64,000 nucleotides of DNA from Bradyrhizobium sp. Tv2a-2 (lineage in GTDB: Bacteria > Pseudomonadota > Alphaproteobacteria > Rhizobiales > Xanthobacteraceae), in assembly GCF_000472425.1 (NCBI RefSeq), contig NZ_AXAI01000006.1, forward strand, positions 347,644 through 411,643, read 5' to 3'. Position numbers and translations under genes: made by a program. The notes under the pieces were generated by a model that made no database searches, was not told the DNA's origin, and saw nothing but the letters and a program-made list of their open reading frames with translations. Below are positions 1-8,799 of the stretch, piece after piece (the stretch's first letter is position 1; every line of letters starts with the position of its first letter).

Positions 1-258
1 CTCGGCGGTCAGGCCGTCTATCGCTCGAAAATTTATGGCGGCACGCTGCTGGCGGCCAATCAGGGCACGCAGATCCCGAGCTACTGGCGCTTCGACGCCT
101 TCGCGGAGGCCAAGGTGGACAAGCACTGGACCGTGAAGCTGTTCGTCAACAACATCTTCAACAAGACCTACTATGATGCATTGTATCAGAGTGCGGCGCC
201 GTTTGTGCTCGAAGCGCCCGGTCGCGCGGCCTATCTCGTGCTTTCGGCGAGGTACTGA
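1..258 (+). CDS. TonB-dependent outer-membrane receptor, C-terminal fragment
   Basis: This is the last 85 codons of an open frame that enters from the left edge and stops with TGA at 256-258. The peptide has the alternating polar/aromatic pattern of outer-membrane beta-strands, including an FFVN-like segment (KLFVNNIFNKTYYDALYQ) typical of the last strands of TonB-dependent siderophore or haem receptors. It ends in an aromatic residue next to the C-terminus (ARY), as outer-membrane barrels do. The neighbours fit: a PiuC-type dioxygenase follows after 6 bp, then exbB-exbD-tonB. The plug domain, TonB box and substrate cannot be seen, so the ligand is unknown. Confidence 0.8.
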   Translation, partial: LGGQAVYRSKIYGGTLLAANQGTQIPSYWRFDAFAEAKVDKHWTVKLFVNNIFNKTYYDALYQSAAPFVLEAPGRAAYLVLSARY

Positions 259-264
259 CGGCTG

Positions 265-954
265 ATGCTGATCTGCATCCCAAACATACTGAGCAAGCAG
301 GATGTGGCGGAGTTTCGCCGCATCATCGATGCCTCGGAGTGGGAGGACGGCCGGTCCACTGCCGGAGCGCAATCGGCGCTGGTGAAACGCAACGAGCAGC
401 TGCCGCCGGACAGCGAGGTCGCGCGCAAGCTCGGCCACCGCATCATCTCGGCGCTGACGGCCAACCCGCGTTTCCTGGCCGCGGCGATCCCGCAGCAGAT
501 CTTTCCGCCGCTGTTCAACCGCTACACCGCAGCGGACGGGCATCATTTCGGCATTCATGTCGACAATGCCGTGCGCGGCGACCGCCTGACGGGCCTGCGC
601 ATCCGCACCGACCTCTCGGTGACGCTGTTCCTGTCCGAGCCGGAGGATTATGACGGCGGCGAACTCGTGGTCGAGGATCTCTACGGCTCGCACGAGGTCA
701 AATTGCCGGCCGGCGACCTCGTTCTGTATCCCGCATCCAGCCTGCACATGGTGACGCCGGTGACACGCGGGGCGCGGGTCGCGTCATTCTTCTGGCTGCA
801 GAGCATGATCCGCGACGCCCATGCTCGTAGCATGATCTTCGATCTCGACACCGCGATCCAGGCGCTGGCCGAGCGGCTCGGGCGTGACGACCCCGAAACG
901 GTCAGGCTGACGGGCATCTATCACAACCTGATCCGCTACTGGGCCGAAGTTTAG
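265..954 (+). CDS. Fe(II)/2-oxoglutarate-dependent PKHD-type hydroxylase, PiuC/YbiX family
   Basis: The 229-residue protein has the length and layout of the PiuC/YbiX family, predicted iron- and 2-oxoglutarate-dependent dioxygenases that often sit beside TonB-dependent siderophore receptors. The jelly-roll iron site is visible as H98-x-D100 (in GIHVDN) and the distal H161 (SSLHMVTPV). R171 in GARVASFFW is the likely 2-oxoglutarate ligand. The ATG lies only 6 bp after the receptor stop with no strong Shine-Dalgarno sequence, so translation is probably coupled to the receptor. The natural substrate of this family is not settled. The family assignment is firm. Confidence 0.9.
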   Translation: MLICIPNILSKQDVAEFRRIIDASEWEDGRSTAGAQSALVKRNEQLPPDSEVARKLGHRIISALTANPRFLAAAIPQQIFPPLFNRYTAADGHHFGIHVDNAVRGDRLTGLRIRTDLSVTLFLSEPEDYDGGELVVEDLYGSHEVKLPAGDLVLYPASSLHMVTPVTRGARVASFFWLQSMIRDAHARSMIFDLDTAIQALAERLGRDDPETVRLTGIYHNLIRYWAEV

Positions 955-966
955 AGTGGTTCTAAG
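950..966. promoter_or_regulatory. Putative Irr/ICE-type iron-control box upstream of exbB
   Basis: The sequence TTTAGAG-TGG-TTCTAAG is an imperfect 7-3-7 inverted repeat. It closely resembles the 17-bp iron control element bound by Irr in Bradyrhizobium, remembered as roughly TTTAGAA-N3-TTCTAAA. It overlaps the stop codon of the preceding dioxygenase gene and lies about 160 bp before the exbB start, a reasonable place for control of exbB-exbD-tonB. No footprint or expression data are available here. Confidence 0.5.
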
Positions 967-1122
967 TGCTCGCGTCACATGAAAGGCGCGAATTTTGATG
1001 CAGAACCGGCGATAAACCTCGCTTGAACTTAGATTTGCTCTCAAAGGCGCTGCGTGGCCTTGAACCATGTGGCATTGGCGGCATAAGCACAGGCCTCGTT
1101 CAGGCCGGAGACTGCGCGAACA

Positions 1123-2076
<954 letters not shown>

Positions 2077-2082
2077 AAGCCG

Positions 2083-2532
2083 ATGGGCGCTTCGATTGCC
2101 GAAGGCGGCTTGGACGACGACGAGGAATTTTCCGAGGCGCATGAGATCAACGTCACGCCGTTCATCGACGTGATGCTTGTGCTGCTCATTATCTTCATGG
2201 TAGCGGCGCCGCTCTCGACCGTCGACCTGCCGATCGATCTGCCGTCCTCGACGGCGATGCCGGAGAAGAAGCCGGACAAGCCGGTCTATGTCAGCATCAA
2301 GCCCGATCTGTCGCTCGCTATCGGCGAGGCGTCGGTCAAGCGCTCGGAGCTCGTGCGCACGCTGGACGGCACGTCAGGCGCGGGCAAGGACCGTTTCGTC
2401 TTCATCCGCGCCGACCGTGCCGTGCCCTATGGCGAGATGATGGATGTGCTGGAGATCCTGCGAGCCGGCGGCTACACCAAGATCAAGCTGGTGGCGCTCG
2501 AGGGCGTTCCAGATGCGGCAAGGCAGCAGTGA
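2083..2532 (+). CDS. exbD: TonB-system subunit ExbD
   Basis: The 149-residue protein has a short acidic cytoplasmic head, one membrane helix at about 27-46 and a periplasmic domain. The motif INVTPFIDVMLVLLIIFMV carries the essential Asp of the ExbD/TolR family (D29) that takes part in proton transfer. Length and domain order are normal for ExbD. It sits between exbB (6-bp gap) and tonB (18-bp gap) in one transcription unit, so the three products form the energising complex for the outer-membrane receptor at the left edge. Confidence 0.95.
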   Translation: MGASIAEGGLDDDEEFSEAHEINVTPFIDVMLVLLIIFMVAAPLSTVDLPIDLPSSTAMPEKKPDKPVYVSIKPDLSLAIGEASVKRSELVRTLDGTSGAGKDRFVFIRADRAVPYGEMMDVLEILRAGGYTKIKLVALEGVPDAARQQ

Positions 2533-2550
2533 GATGGAGCTGGTCCCGTC

Positions 2551-3345
2551 ATGAGCGATCCCGACTCCCTGCAGAAGACGTCACGGAAGCTTTGGGTTAC
2601 TGCCGCCGCTGTTGCCGTCGCACTTCATCTCGGCGGTGGCGCGCTGGCGCTCGCGCATCTTCAGACTAACGAGCCCGAGGAAGATCTCGGCGCGCCTGCC
2701 ATCGAAGTGGGCCTGGAGTTGGGCTCACCCAAGCAGGACCCTTCCGATCTGCCGCCCGGCCCAGATTCCGATGCGTCGGTAGCGACGCCTGCGATGCCCG
2801 AGCAGAAGGCTGAGGTGAAGGAAACCGACCTGCCCAAGGCCATCCCGACCGAGACCGAGGACCCCGATCGGGTAGTCACCCCGAACGATGTGAAGAAGCC
2901 GATCGAGGACGACGCCAAGGTTGCGACCGTGCAGACCCAGGCCTCGCAGGAATCGGCGGCTGCGGAGGCAACGGCGACGCCAACCGTTGAAGACGCTCCG
3001 CAGGCGGAAAAGTCGGTCGCCCCGGCGCAAGGCATCGGCGCAAGTCTACAACGCGTGAAAGTGAAGTGGGAGAAGGAGCTGGTGGCCCATTTCGACCGCC
3101 ACAAGCGCTACCCGGCTGATCGGGCGCTGAAAGGTGCCGAAGTCGTCGTCAGCATTGTGCTGGACCGGGTGGGCCACGTGCTGTCGGCGAGTATTGCCAA
3201 GGGCTCCGGCGATCGGGCCTTTGACGATGCGGCGCTTGCCATGGTCCACCGCTCCGATCCGGTGCCGCAGCCGCCGCCGGCAGTGGCGGACGAGGGACTG
3301 AGCTTCACCCTGCCGGTGAACTTCCGGACCAAGGGCAAAGGCTGA
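2551..3345 (+). CDS. tonB: TonB family energy-transducing protein
   Basis: The 264-residue protein has a single N-terminal membrane anchor (about 13-37), a Pro/Glu/Lys-rich spacer to about 160, and a C-terminal TonB domain (about 170-262). That domain contains HKRYPADR, a conserved VVVSIVLDRVGHV strand and a SFTLPVNFR end. It spans the periplasm and contacts the TonB box of receptors. It is the third gene of the exbB-exbD-tonB operon. Low overall sequence conservation is normal for TonB, and the call rests on layout and context. Confidence 0.92.
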   Translation: MSDPDSLQKTSRKLWVTAAAVAVALHLGGGALALAHLQTNEPEEDLGAPAIEVGLELGSPKQDPSDLPPGPDSDASVATPAMPEQKAEVKETDLPKAIPTETEDPDRVVTPNDVKKPIEDDAKVATVQTQASQESAAAEATATPTVEDAPQAEKSVAPAQGIGASLQRVKVKWEKELVAHFDRHKRYPADRALKGAEVVVSIVLDRVGHVLSASIAKGSGDRAFDDAALAMVHRSDPVPQPPPAVADEGLSFTLPVNFRTKGKG

Positions 3346-3451
3346 GCGCCAACGTCCGCATTGCCGATCCTCGATCCCGTCTTGCTGCAGCCGCTGCATG
3401 GAGATAACCGGCATCAGGCCGGCGCCGATCGAGGCGATCCAGCAGATAGTC

Positions 3452-3892
3452 TCAGCGCCAGAGAAGCCTGATGCCGACATAGACAATGACAAGGCAGGCG
3501 AAGATCAGCGCCACCGGCAGTTGCGGCTTCTGGCCTTGACCACCAAAATTGAAATTCGCCCGCATGGCCGTTTTCGGTCGGGGGGCCGGCCTTCGGAAGG
3601 CGGTGACGTTATCTGCCACGGGTTCAGTGGGCGCGGGGCGGACCTCGGGTGCCGTGCCGACGCCGCCCATCTCCTTGTAATAGGAGGCATACATCAGACG
3701 GATGGTCGCCTCCGTGGCGTCCGCCTCGCTCATCTCCTTGAGCAGGTCCTTGTAGCTTGCGAGGAACTTCTGGGCGTTGGCGGGCAGCGACGAGGCACCA
3801 TTGAGCTTCGCGATCATCTTCCAGGTCGCAAAATCGGCGCGGGCCCTGGTGTCGGCACGTCGCGCGATCATCATATCAGCAGCTTTGACCAA
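3452..3892 (-). CDS. Hypothetical protein with C-terminal membrane anchor
   Basis: I do not recognise this protein. From a TTG at 3892 it has 146 residues. A helical N-terminal half contains the string ADTRARADFATWKM, a Pro/Arg-rich linker follows at about 90-120, and one C-terminal membrane helix (VALIFACLVIVYVGIRLLW) suggests a tail-anchored protein with a cytoplasmic head. It is convergent with tonB. The start is uncertain. ATG codons exist at 3874 and 3871, and the frame stays open upstream of the TTG for seven sensible codons (KKTEDA). A Shine-Dalgarno-like AAGGA followed by GTG lies just upstream but one base out of frame, so a start-proximal frameshift is possible. Confidence 0.65.
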   Translation of the reverse strand: MVKAADMMIARRADTRARADFATWKMIAKLNGASSLPANAQKFLASYKDLLKEMSEADATEATIRLMYASYYKEMGGVGTAPEVRPAPTEPVADNVTAFRRPAPRPKTAMRANFNFGGQGQKPQLPVALIFACLVIVYVGIRLLWR

Positions 3893-3998
3893 GGCGTCCT
3901 CGGTTTTCTTTCACCAGTCCTTATGATGGGCCAGTATTTGACTGATGGCTACGCGTTACTGACCGGCTATGCTGTTCCAAATACGCATGACGGCCGCG

Positions 3999-4673
3999 TT
4001 ACGCATTACCGGTCAACGTAAGTATGAGACGGATCATAAATCCTGTGACGGTCCTCAGCACGGCCGAAATAACATCAAGATTGAGACCGAACTGCGAACC
4101 CGCCAGAGGCAGCAGGATCAAAATTCCGATCAGAATCAGCATGCCGAACGGCTCCAGCCGCGAGAGTGGCACCGCCAGCGCCCGCGGCAACAGTCCCACC
4201 GCCACGCGCCCGCCATCGAGCGGCGGGATCGGCATCATGTTGAAGACCGCGAGCACGACATTGATCAAAATCATGTTCTTGAGGTTGTCGACAACCCATT
4301 GCGAGGCGTTCGCAGGTATAAGGTCGACCAGGTGGAACGATAGGGCCGCGGCAACCGCGAGCAGTATGTTGGTGCCGGGTCCGGCCAGCGCCACCAGCAC
4401 CATGCCGAACCTTGGGTCACGCAGCTTGCGGAAATTCACCGGAACCGGCTTCGCATAGCCGAACAGGAACGGCGAATGCGACAGCAGCAGAATCCCCGGC
4501 AGCAACAAGGTGCCGAAGGGGTCGATATGGCGCAGCGGGTTGATGCTGACGCGCCCGAGTTCCGAGGCGGTGTTGTCGCCGAGCGCATGCGCCACAAAGC
4601 CATGCGCCGCCTCGTGAAAGGTGATGGCGATGACGAGCGGCAGGATCCAGACAGAGAGGTCGTAGAGGGTCAT
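3999..4673 (-). CDS. Site-2-type zinc metalloprotease, peptidase M50 family
   Basis: The 224-residue multi-helix membrane protein has the zinc-binding HEAAHG motif (H20, E21, H24) in the first helix and the second M50 motif as NMMPIPPLDGGRV near residue 150, where the Asp is the third ligand. Lack of a PDZ domain and the short length place it with the compact YwhC/Rip3-like site-2 proteases rather than RseP. Such enzymes cut substrates within the membrane, but the target is unknown. ATG 4673 is preferred over TTG 4679; neither has a strong ribosome site. It follows the GFA-family gene on the same strand. Confidence 0.88.
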   Translation of the reverse strand: MTLYDLSVWILPLVIAITFHEAAHGFVAHALGDNTASELGRVSINPLRHIDPFGTLLLPGILLLSHSPFLFGYAKPVPVNFRKLRDPRFGMVLVALAGPGTNILLAVAAALSFHLVDLIPANASQWVVDNLKNMILINVVLAVFNMMPIPPLDGGRVAVGLLPRALAVPLSRLEPFGMLILIGILILLPLAGSQFGLNLDVISAVLRTVTGFMIRLILTLTGNA

Positions 4674-4733
4674 GTTCAAGGGGCGGGTTCCATGGACGCG
4701 CCACCATCAGTTAGGGTGGATCGCCCCGGACGG

Positions 4734-5126
4734 CTAGGGTGCGGTTTCCGGATAGCACCGCAACCCGTCGTCGAGCCTGACCCAGTCCATCTTTTCCGTA
4801 ACCCACATATGATCGGCCGGCGCGAAGGCGTTGCGGTCGTCGAAGGCGGCGAGGGCGACGCCTGCGCGCGTGGCTCCCGCCTTGCGCCAGGAGAACAGCC
4901 GCGTGCCGCATTTGGGACAGAACACACGGTCGAGCTGGTCCGAGGTGGGATAGCGCGCGGTCTCGCCTTCGATGGTCAGCGCACTCTGCTCGAACAAGGC
5001 GCGGGCAAAGAACGGGGAGCCCATCGCCTTCTGGCAATTGCGGCAATGGCAGATGCGGACATTAACCGGCTCGCCCTCCGCCTTGAAACGAACTGCGCCG
5101 CACAGGCATCCGCCTTCCCGGATCAT
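4734..5126 (-). CDS. GFA-family (glutathione-dependent formaldehyde-activating-like) zinc protein
   Basis: The 130-residue protein has the cysteine pattern of the GFA/CENP-V fold. CxC lies near the start (GGCLCGAVRF), then CHCRNCQKAMGSPF, then FCPKCGTRLF, which together bind zinc. Most family members are not proven formaldehyde enzymes, so the catalytic role is open. The start is the ATG at 5126 (IREGGC), eight bases past the stop of the upstream SDR gene. The same frame stays open further upstream but only as the antiparallel shadow of that gene. It looks like the last gene of the minus-strand dehydratase-SDR-SDR unit. Confidence 0.85.
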   Translation of the reverse strand: MIREGGCLCGAVRFKAEGEPVNVRICHCRNCQKAMGSPFFARALFEQSALTIEGETARYPTSDQLDRVFCPKCGTRLFSWRKAGATRAGVALAAFDDRNAFAPADHMWVTEKMDWVRLDDGLRCYPETAP

Positions 5127-5134
5127 GGCATCCC

Positions 5135-5881
5135 TCAATAGGTCGCTCGTCCCCCGGAAATGTCGAACACCGCGCCGGTGGAGAAGGCGCAATCCTCCGA
5201 CGCGAGCCATGCCACCATCGCGGCCAGCTCCTCGACCAGCACGAAGCGGCCTTTCGGAATCTTCGACAGCATGAAGTCGATATGCGTTTGCGTCATCTGG
5301 TCGAAGATCGCGGTCTTGGCAGCCGCCGGCGTCACCGCATTGACCAGGATATTGGCTTGCGCGAGCTCCTTGCCAAGCGATTTCGTGAGCGCGATCAGGC
5401 CGGCCTTGGAGGCCGAATAATGCGCGGCGTTCGGATTGCCTTCCTTGCCGGCAATGGAGGCGATGTTGACGATGCGGCCGTAACCCTGGCTCAGCATCGC
5501 CGGCACGATCGCCTTGCAGCAGATGAAGGGGCCGTCGAGATTGATGCGCAGCACCTTGCGCCATTCCTCGAGATCGGTTTCCCACAGCGTCTTGTTGATG
5601 CCGGCGATGCCGGCATTGTTGACGAGGATGTCGATCTTGCCGAAAGCCTTCAGTGTCTCGTCGCGGGTGCGCTCCACAGCGGCCGTGTCGGTGACGTCCA
5701 CCTTGAGGGCGATGGCGGCATCGCCGATGGCCTTCGCTGTCTTCTCCGCAAGCGGCAGGTCGTAATCCCAGATCGCGACCCTGGCGCCCGAGCTGACAAA
5801 ACGCTCGGCGATGGCGCGCCCAAAACCTTGTGCGCCGCCGGTGACGACGGCACTGCGGCCGTTGAGATCGATCTTGTTCAT
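5135..5881 (-). CDS. Short-chain dehydrogenase/reductase (SDR)
   Basis: The 248-residue classical SDR has the nucleotide site TGGAQGFGRAI at about 14-24, the acidic residue after the second strand (WDYD) that favours NAD(H), the NNAG motif near 90, and the catalytic Ser-Tyr-Lys as NIASIAG and YSASK. It ends GGRATY. It lies 15 bp downstream of a second SDR gene and in the same direction as a XylD-like sugar-acid dehydratase, so oxidation of a sugar or sugar acid is likely. FabG-like reductases share these motifs, so the substrate is not proven. Confidence 0.88.
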   Translation of the reverse strand: MNKIDLNGRSAVVTGGAQGFGRAIAERFVSSGARVAIWDYDLPLAEKTAKAIGDAAIALKVDVTDTAAVERTRDETLKAFGKIDILVNNAGIAGINKTLWETDLEEWRKVLRINLDGPFICCKAIVPAMLSQGYGRIVNIASIAGKEGNPNAAHYSASKAGLIALTKSLGKELAQANILVNAVTPAAAKTAIFDQMTQTHIDFMLSKIPKGRFVLVEELAAMVAWLASEDCAFSTGAVFDISGGRATY

Positions 5882-5896
5882 GGGCCTGTCCCTCCT

Positions 5897-6631
5897 TTAC
5901 AGCGTCCAGCCGCCGTCGATGACGTGGGCAACGCCTGTCGTAAAGGCGCTCTCGTCGCTGGCGAGATAGAGAGCAAGGGCAGCGATCTCTTCCGCCGTGC
6001 CGAGCCGGCCCATCGGCTGGCGCGACACGAACATTTCGCGCCCATTGGGGCCGGCGGCGGCCGCACGCTGCAGCATCGAGGGTGTCTCGATGGTGCCCGG
6101 GCAAATGCAATTGCAGCGGATGCCCTTGGCGATGAAGTCGGCTGCGACCGAGCGGGTCAGCGCCGCCACCGCAGCCTTGGTCGCGCCGTAGACGTAACGG
6201 TTGGGCGCGGCCTTGAACACGCCTGCGGCGGAGGAGATGTTGACGATCGTCCCGCCGCCGCCCTCGATCATGTCAGGCAGGAACGACCTGATCGTGCGAT
6301 GCATCGATTTCACGTTGAGATCGAAGGAGAAGTCGAAATCCTCGTCGGAACAGTCGAGCACCGTGCCATGATGCACGAAGCCCGCGGCGTTGAGGAGAAT
6401 ATCCATCTTGCCGACGCGCTTCGCAGCCGCCGCCACCGCGGCACTGTCGCGCACGTCGAGCCGCGCCACGTCGGCGATGCCCTCATTTTTCAGCGTGGCG
6501 AGGCCTTTCTCGTCGATATCGGTTGCGAACACGGTCGCGCCCTCGCGCGCAAAAGCGGCTGCGCAGGCGCGGCCGATGCCGACGGACGCCGCGGTGACGA
6601 ATGCGCGCTTGCCCTTGAGGCGGTCAGACAT
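5897..6631 (-). CDS. SDR dehydrogenase resembling 2-keto-3-deoxy-L-fuconate/BDH2-type enzymes
   Basis: The 244-residue SDR has a TAASVGIGRA glycine motif, an Asp after strand two (ATDID) for NAD(H), NAAG, and the catalytic YGATK. The C-terminus FTTGVAHVIDGGWTL and the string RCNCICPGTIETPS resemble the BDH2/DHRS6 group, which includes bacterial 2-keto-3-deoxy-L-fuconate dehydrogenase (comparison from memory). Its place directly downstream of an IlvD/Edd sugar-acid dehydratase fits oxidation of the 2-keto-3-deoxy product. A Bradyrhizobium-type palindromic repeat separates it from the dehydratase gene. Substrate specificity is inference. Confidence 0.85.
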   Translation of the reverse strand: MSDRLKGKRAFVTAASVGIGRACAAAFAREGATVFATDIDEKGLATLKNEGIADVARLDVRDSAAVAAAAKRVGKMDILLNAAGFVHHGTVLDCSDEDFDFSFDLNVKSMHRTIRSFLPDMIEGGGGTIVNISSAAGVFKAAPNRYVYGATKAAVAALTRSVAADFIAKGIRCNCICPGTIETPSMLQRAAAAGPNGREMFVSRQPMGRLGTAEEIAALALYLASDESAFTTGVAHVIDGGWTL

Positions 6632-6668
6632 GGGAGTCTCCTCAGATTCGATTGCTTATTTGTTGCTC

Positions 6669-6750
6669 CGTCACTGCGAGGAGCGAAGCGACGAAGCAAT
6701 CCAGAGTCGTATGCGTGGCTCGGGATTGCTTCGCTCCGCTCGCAATGACG
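6669..6750. repeat. Dispersed palindromic intergenic repeat (TCATTGCGAG-type)
   Basis: The left arm CGTCACTGCGAGGAGCGAAG and the right arm ending CCGCTCGCAATGACGG form an imperfect hairpin with GAAGCAATCC/GGATTGCTTC as the inner stem. This family is scattered through Bradyrhizobium-like genomes. Here it lies between the dehydratase and SDR genes of one minus-strand unit and could act as an attenuator or an RNA-stability element. Confidence 0.75.
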
Positions 6751-6757
6751 GGGAGGG

Positions 6758-8566
6758 TCAGTGATTATCCCGCGCGACGCCAACCGTATGGGCGATGTCG
6801 TGATACCGGGTGGCGAGCTCCATGCAGGCGCCGGTGGCGTGCTGGCCGACCGTCTGGCGGTACAACTCCTGCCAGGGTGTCTGGTTCGCCGGGTGGGCGA
6901 AGCCGCCCTTGGCCTTCAGCTCGGCATGACGCTTCGTCACCTCGTCATCCGGGATCAGGATATTGGCGCTGCCCTTGTTGAGGTCGATGCGCACCCTGTC
7001 GCCGGTCTTGAGGATCGCAAGCCCACCGTCCGCCGCCGCTTCCGGCGAGGCGTTGAGGATCGAGGGCGAGCCCGAGGTGCCGGACTGCCGGCCGTCGCCG
7101 ATGCAGGGCAAGGACAGGATGCCGCGTTTGATCAGTGCCGCCGGCGGCTGCATGTTCACGACCTCGGCGCCACCGGGATAGCCGATCGGGCCGGTGCCGC
7201 GGATGAACAGCACGCAATGCTCGTCGATATCGAGCGCCGGATCGTCGATCCGCGCGTGGTAATCCTCCGGCCCCTCGAACACGATGGCGCGGCCCTCGAA
7301 GGCGTTGAGGTCTTTCGGGTTGCTCAGATAGCGCTCGCGGAATTCCTTCGAAATCACGCTCGTCTTCATGATCGCGGAATCGAAAAGATTGCCGCGCAGC
7401 ACCAGGAAGCCGGCATCCTTCACCAGCGGCTTGTCGTAGCTCCAGATCACGTCGCTATCGGGCTTGGGCGCTTCGCGGCAATTGTCGCCCATGGTGCGGC
7501 CGTTGGCGGTGATGGCATCCTCATGAATGCGATTGTGCGCCATCAATTCGCGCACCACCGCAGGCACGCCGCCGGCGCGATGATATTCCTCGCCAAGATA
7601 GAAGCCGGCCGGCTGCATGTTGACAAGCAGCGGCACGTCATGGCCCAACTTCTGCCAGTCGTCGATGGTGAGCTCAACCCCGACATGGCGCGCGAGCGCG
7701 TTGATGTGAATCGGCGCGTTGGTCGAACCGCCGATGGCGGAATTGACCACGATGCAGTTCTCGAACGCCTTGCGTGTCAGGATGTCGGAGGGCTTCAGGT
7801 CGTCCCAGACCATCTCGACGATGCGTTTTCCCGTCTCATACGCAATCTGGCCGCGCTCGCGATAGGGCGCGGGTATCGCGGCGCAGCCGGGCAACGACAT
7901 GCCGAGCGCTTCGGCCAGCGAGTTCATGGTCGAGGCCGTGCCCATGGTGTTGCAATGGCCGACCGAGGGCGCCGAGGAGGCCACTATCTCCATGAACTCC
8001 TCATAGTCGATCTCGCCGGCGGCGAGCCGCTCGCGCGATTTCCAGACGATGGTGCCCGAGCCGGTGCGCTCGCCGCCATGCCAGCCATTGAGCATCGGCC
8101 CGCCCGAAAGCACGATCGCGGGCAGATTGACGGTCGCTGCCGCCATCATGCAGGCCGGCGTGGTCTTGTCGCAGCCGGTGGTCAGCACCACGCCGTCGAG
8201 CGGATAGCCGAACAGGACTTCGACCAGACCGAGATAGGCGAGGTTGCGGTCGAGCGCCGCAGTGGGACGCTTTCCGGTCTCTTGAATCGGGTGAGTCGGA
8301 AACTCCATGGCGATACCGCCGGCCTCGCGGATGCCTTCCCGGACACGGTGCGCCAATTCGAGATGATGTCGGTTGCACGGCGACAGGTCGTTGCCGGTCT
8401 GGGCGATGCCGATGATCGGCTTGCCCGACTGCAATTCCTTTCGGGTCAGCCCGAAATTGAGATAGCGTTCCAGATAGAGCGCGGTCATACCGGGATTATG
8501 GGGGTTGTTGAACCATTCGAGGGAACGGAGCTTGCGCCTCGCGACGCCGGTTAGCGGCTTGTTCAT
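6758..8566 (-). CDS. IlvD/Edd family sugar-acid dehydratase, D-xylonate dehydratase-like
   Basis: The 602-residue protein belongs to the dihydroxy-acid/6-phosphogluconate dehydratase family. Iron-sulfur cysteines appear in SPCNRHH (about 64), [13 protein letters not shown] (about 131) and [12 protein letters not shown] (about 203). The N-terminal block [19 protein letters not shown] and the motif [19 protein letters not shown] match what I remember of Caulobacter XylD, pointing to pentonate dehydration to a 2-keto-3-deoxy acid. The ATG at 8566 has a GGGAGA site just upstream; an in-frame start 21 bases earlier is less likely. It is divergent from a sugar ABC importer and precedes two SDR genes. 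Confidence 0.9.
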   Translation of the reverse strand: MNKPLTGVARRKLRSLEWFNNPHNPGMTALYLERYLNFGLTRKELQSGKPIIGIAQTGNDLSPCNRHHLELAHRVREGIREAGGIAMEFPTHPIQETGKRPTAALDRNLAYLGLVEVLFGYPLDGVVLTTGCDKTTPACMMAAATVNLPAIVLSGGPMLNGWHGGERTGSGTIVWKSRERLAAGEIDYEEFMEIVASSAPSVGHCNTMGTASTMNSLAEALGMSLPGCAAIPAPYRERGQIAYETGKRIVEMVWDDLKPSDILTRKAFENCIVVNSAIGGSTNAPIHINALARHVGVELTIDDWQKLGHDVPLLVNMQPAGFYLGEEYHRAGGVPAVVRELMAHNRIHEDAITANGRTMGDNCREAPKPDSDVIWSYDKPLVKDAGFLVLRGNLFDSAIMKTSVISKEFRERYLSNPKDLNAFEGRAIVFEGPEDYHARIDDPALDIDEHCVLFIRGTGPIGYPGGAEVVNMQPPAALIKRGILSLPCIGDGRQSGTSGSPSILNASPEAAADGGLAILKTGDRVRIDLNKGSANILIPDDEVTKRHAELKAKGGFAHPANQTPWQELYRQTVGQHATGACMELATRYHDIAHTVGVARDNH

Positions 8567-8620
8567 GATTTCTCCCGCAGCGCACACGCCTCAATTTTAG
8601 GCGGCATTGACGCTTCATCC

Positions 8621-8632
8621 GATGTTTACATC
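8621..8632. promoter_or_regulatory. Candidate operator GATGT-TT-ACATC in the divergent dehydratase/ABC promoter region
   Basis: A 5-2-5 inverted repeat lies 55 bp upstream of the dehydratase start in the 233-bp divergent region 8567-8799. The TGT-N2-ACA core resembles GntR-family operators. No GntR gene is visible nearby, so the regulator would have to be encoded elsewhere. This is inferred from symmetry only. Confidence 0.35.
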
Positions 8633-8749
8633 ATGGCGGTCGGATCGCAAATCTCTCCTTCCAAACAGTTGGCAAGGGGGATGATTTAAGACTTTGATCC
8701 AACGACATCGCCGAAAAAGTCTGGTAAGACCCGGACCAATCAAAACAGG

Positions 8750-8770
8750 CCCGCGGCTCGCTTCCGCGGG
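8750..8770. promoter_or_regulatory. GC-rich hairpin in the leader of the ABC importer operon
   Basis: CCCGCGG and CCGCGGG form a perfect 7-bp stem around a 7-base loop, 30 bp before the ATP-binding protein start. A GGGGAGGGA ribosome site follows. It could be a leader hairpin or an operator; no T-tract follows. Confidence 0.35.
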
Positions 8771-8799
8771 GGGATTTAAGGAAATCGGGGAGGGACTGT

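Noticed and set aside
6761..8554. A 597-codon plus-strand frame antisense to the IlvD/Edd dehydratase
   Set aside because: The minus-strand gene has full iron-sulfur and family motifs; the antisense product has none and no ribosome site.
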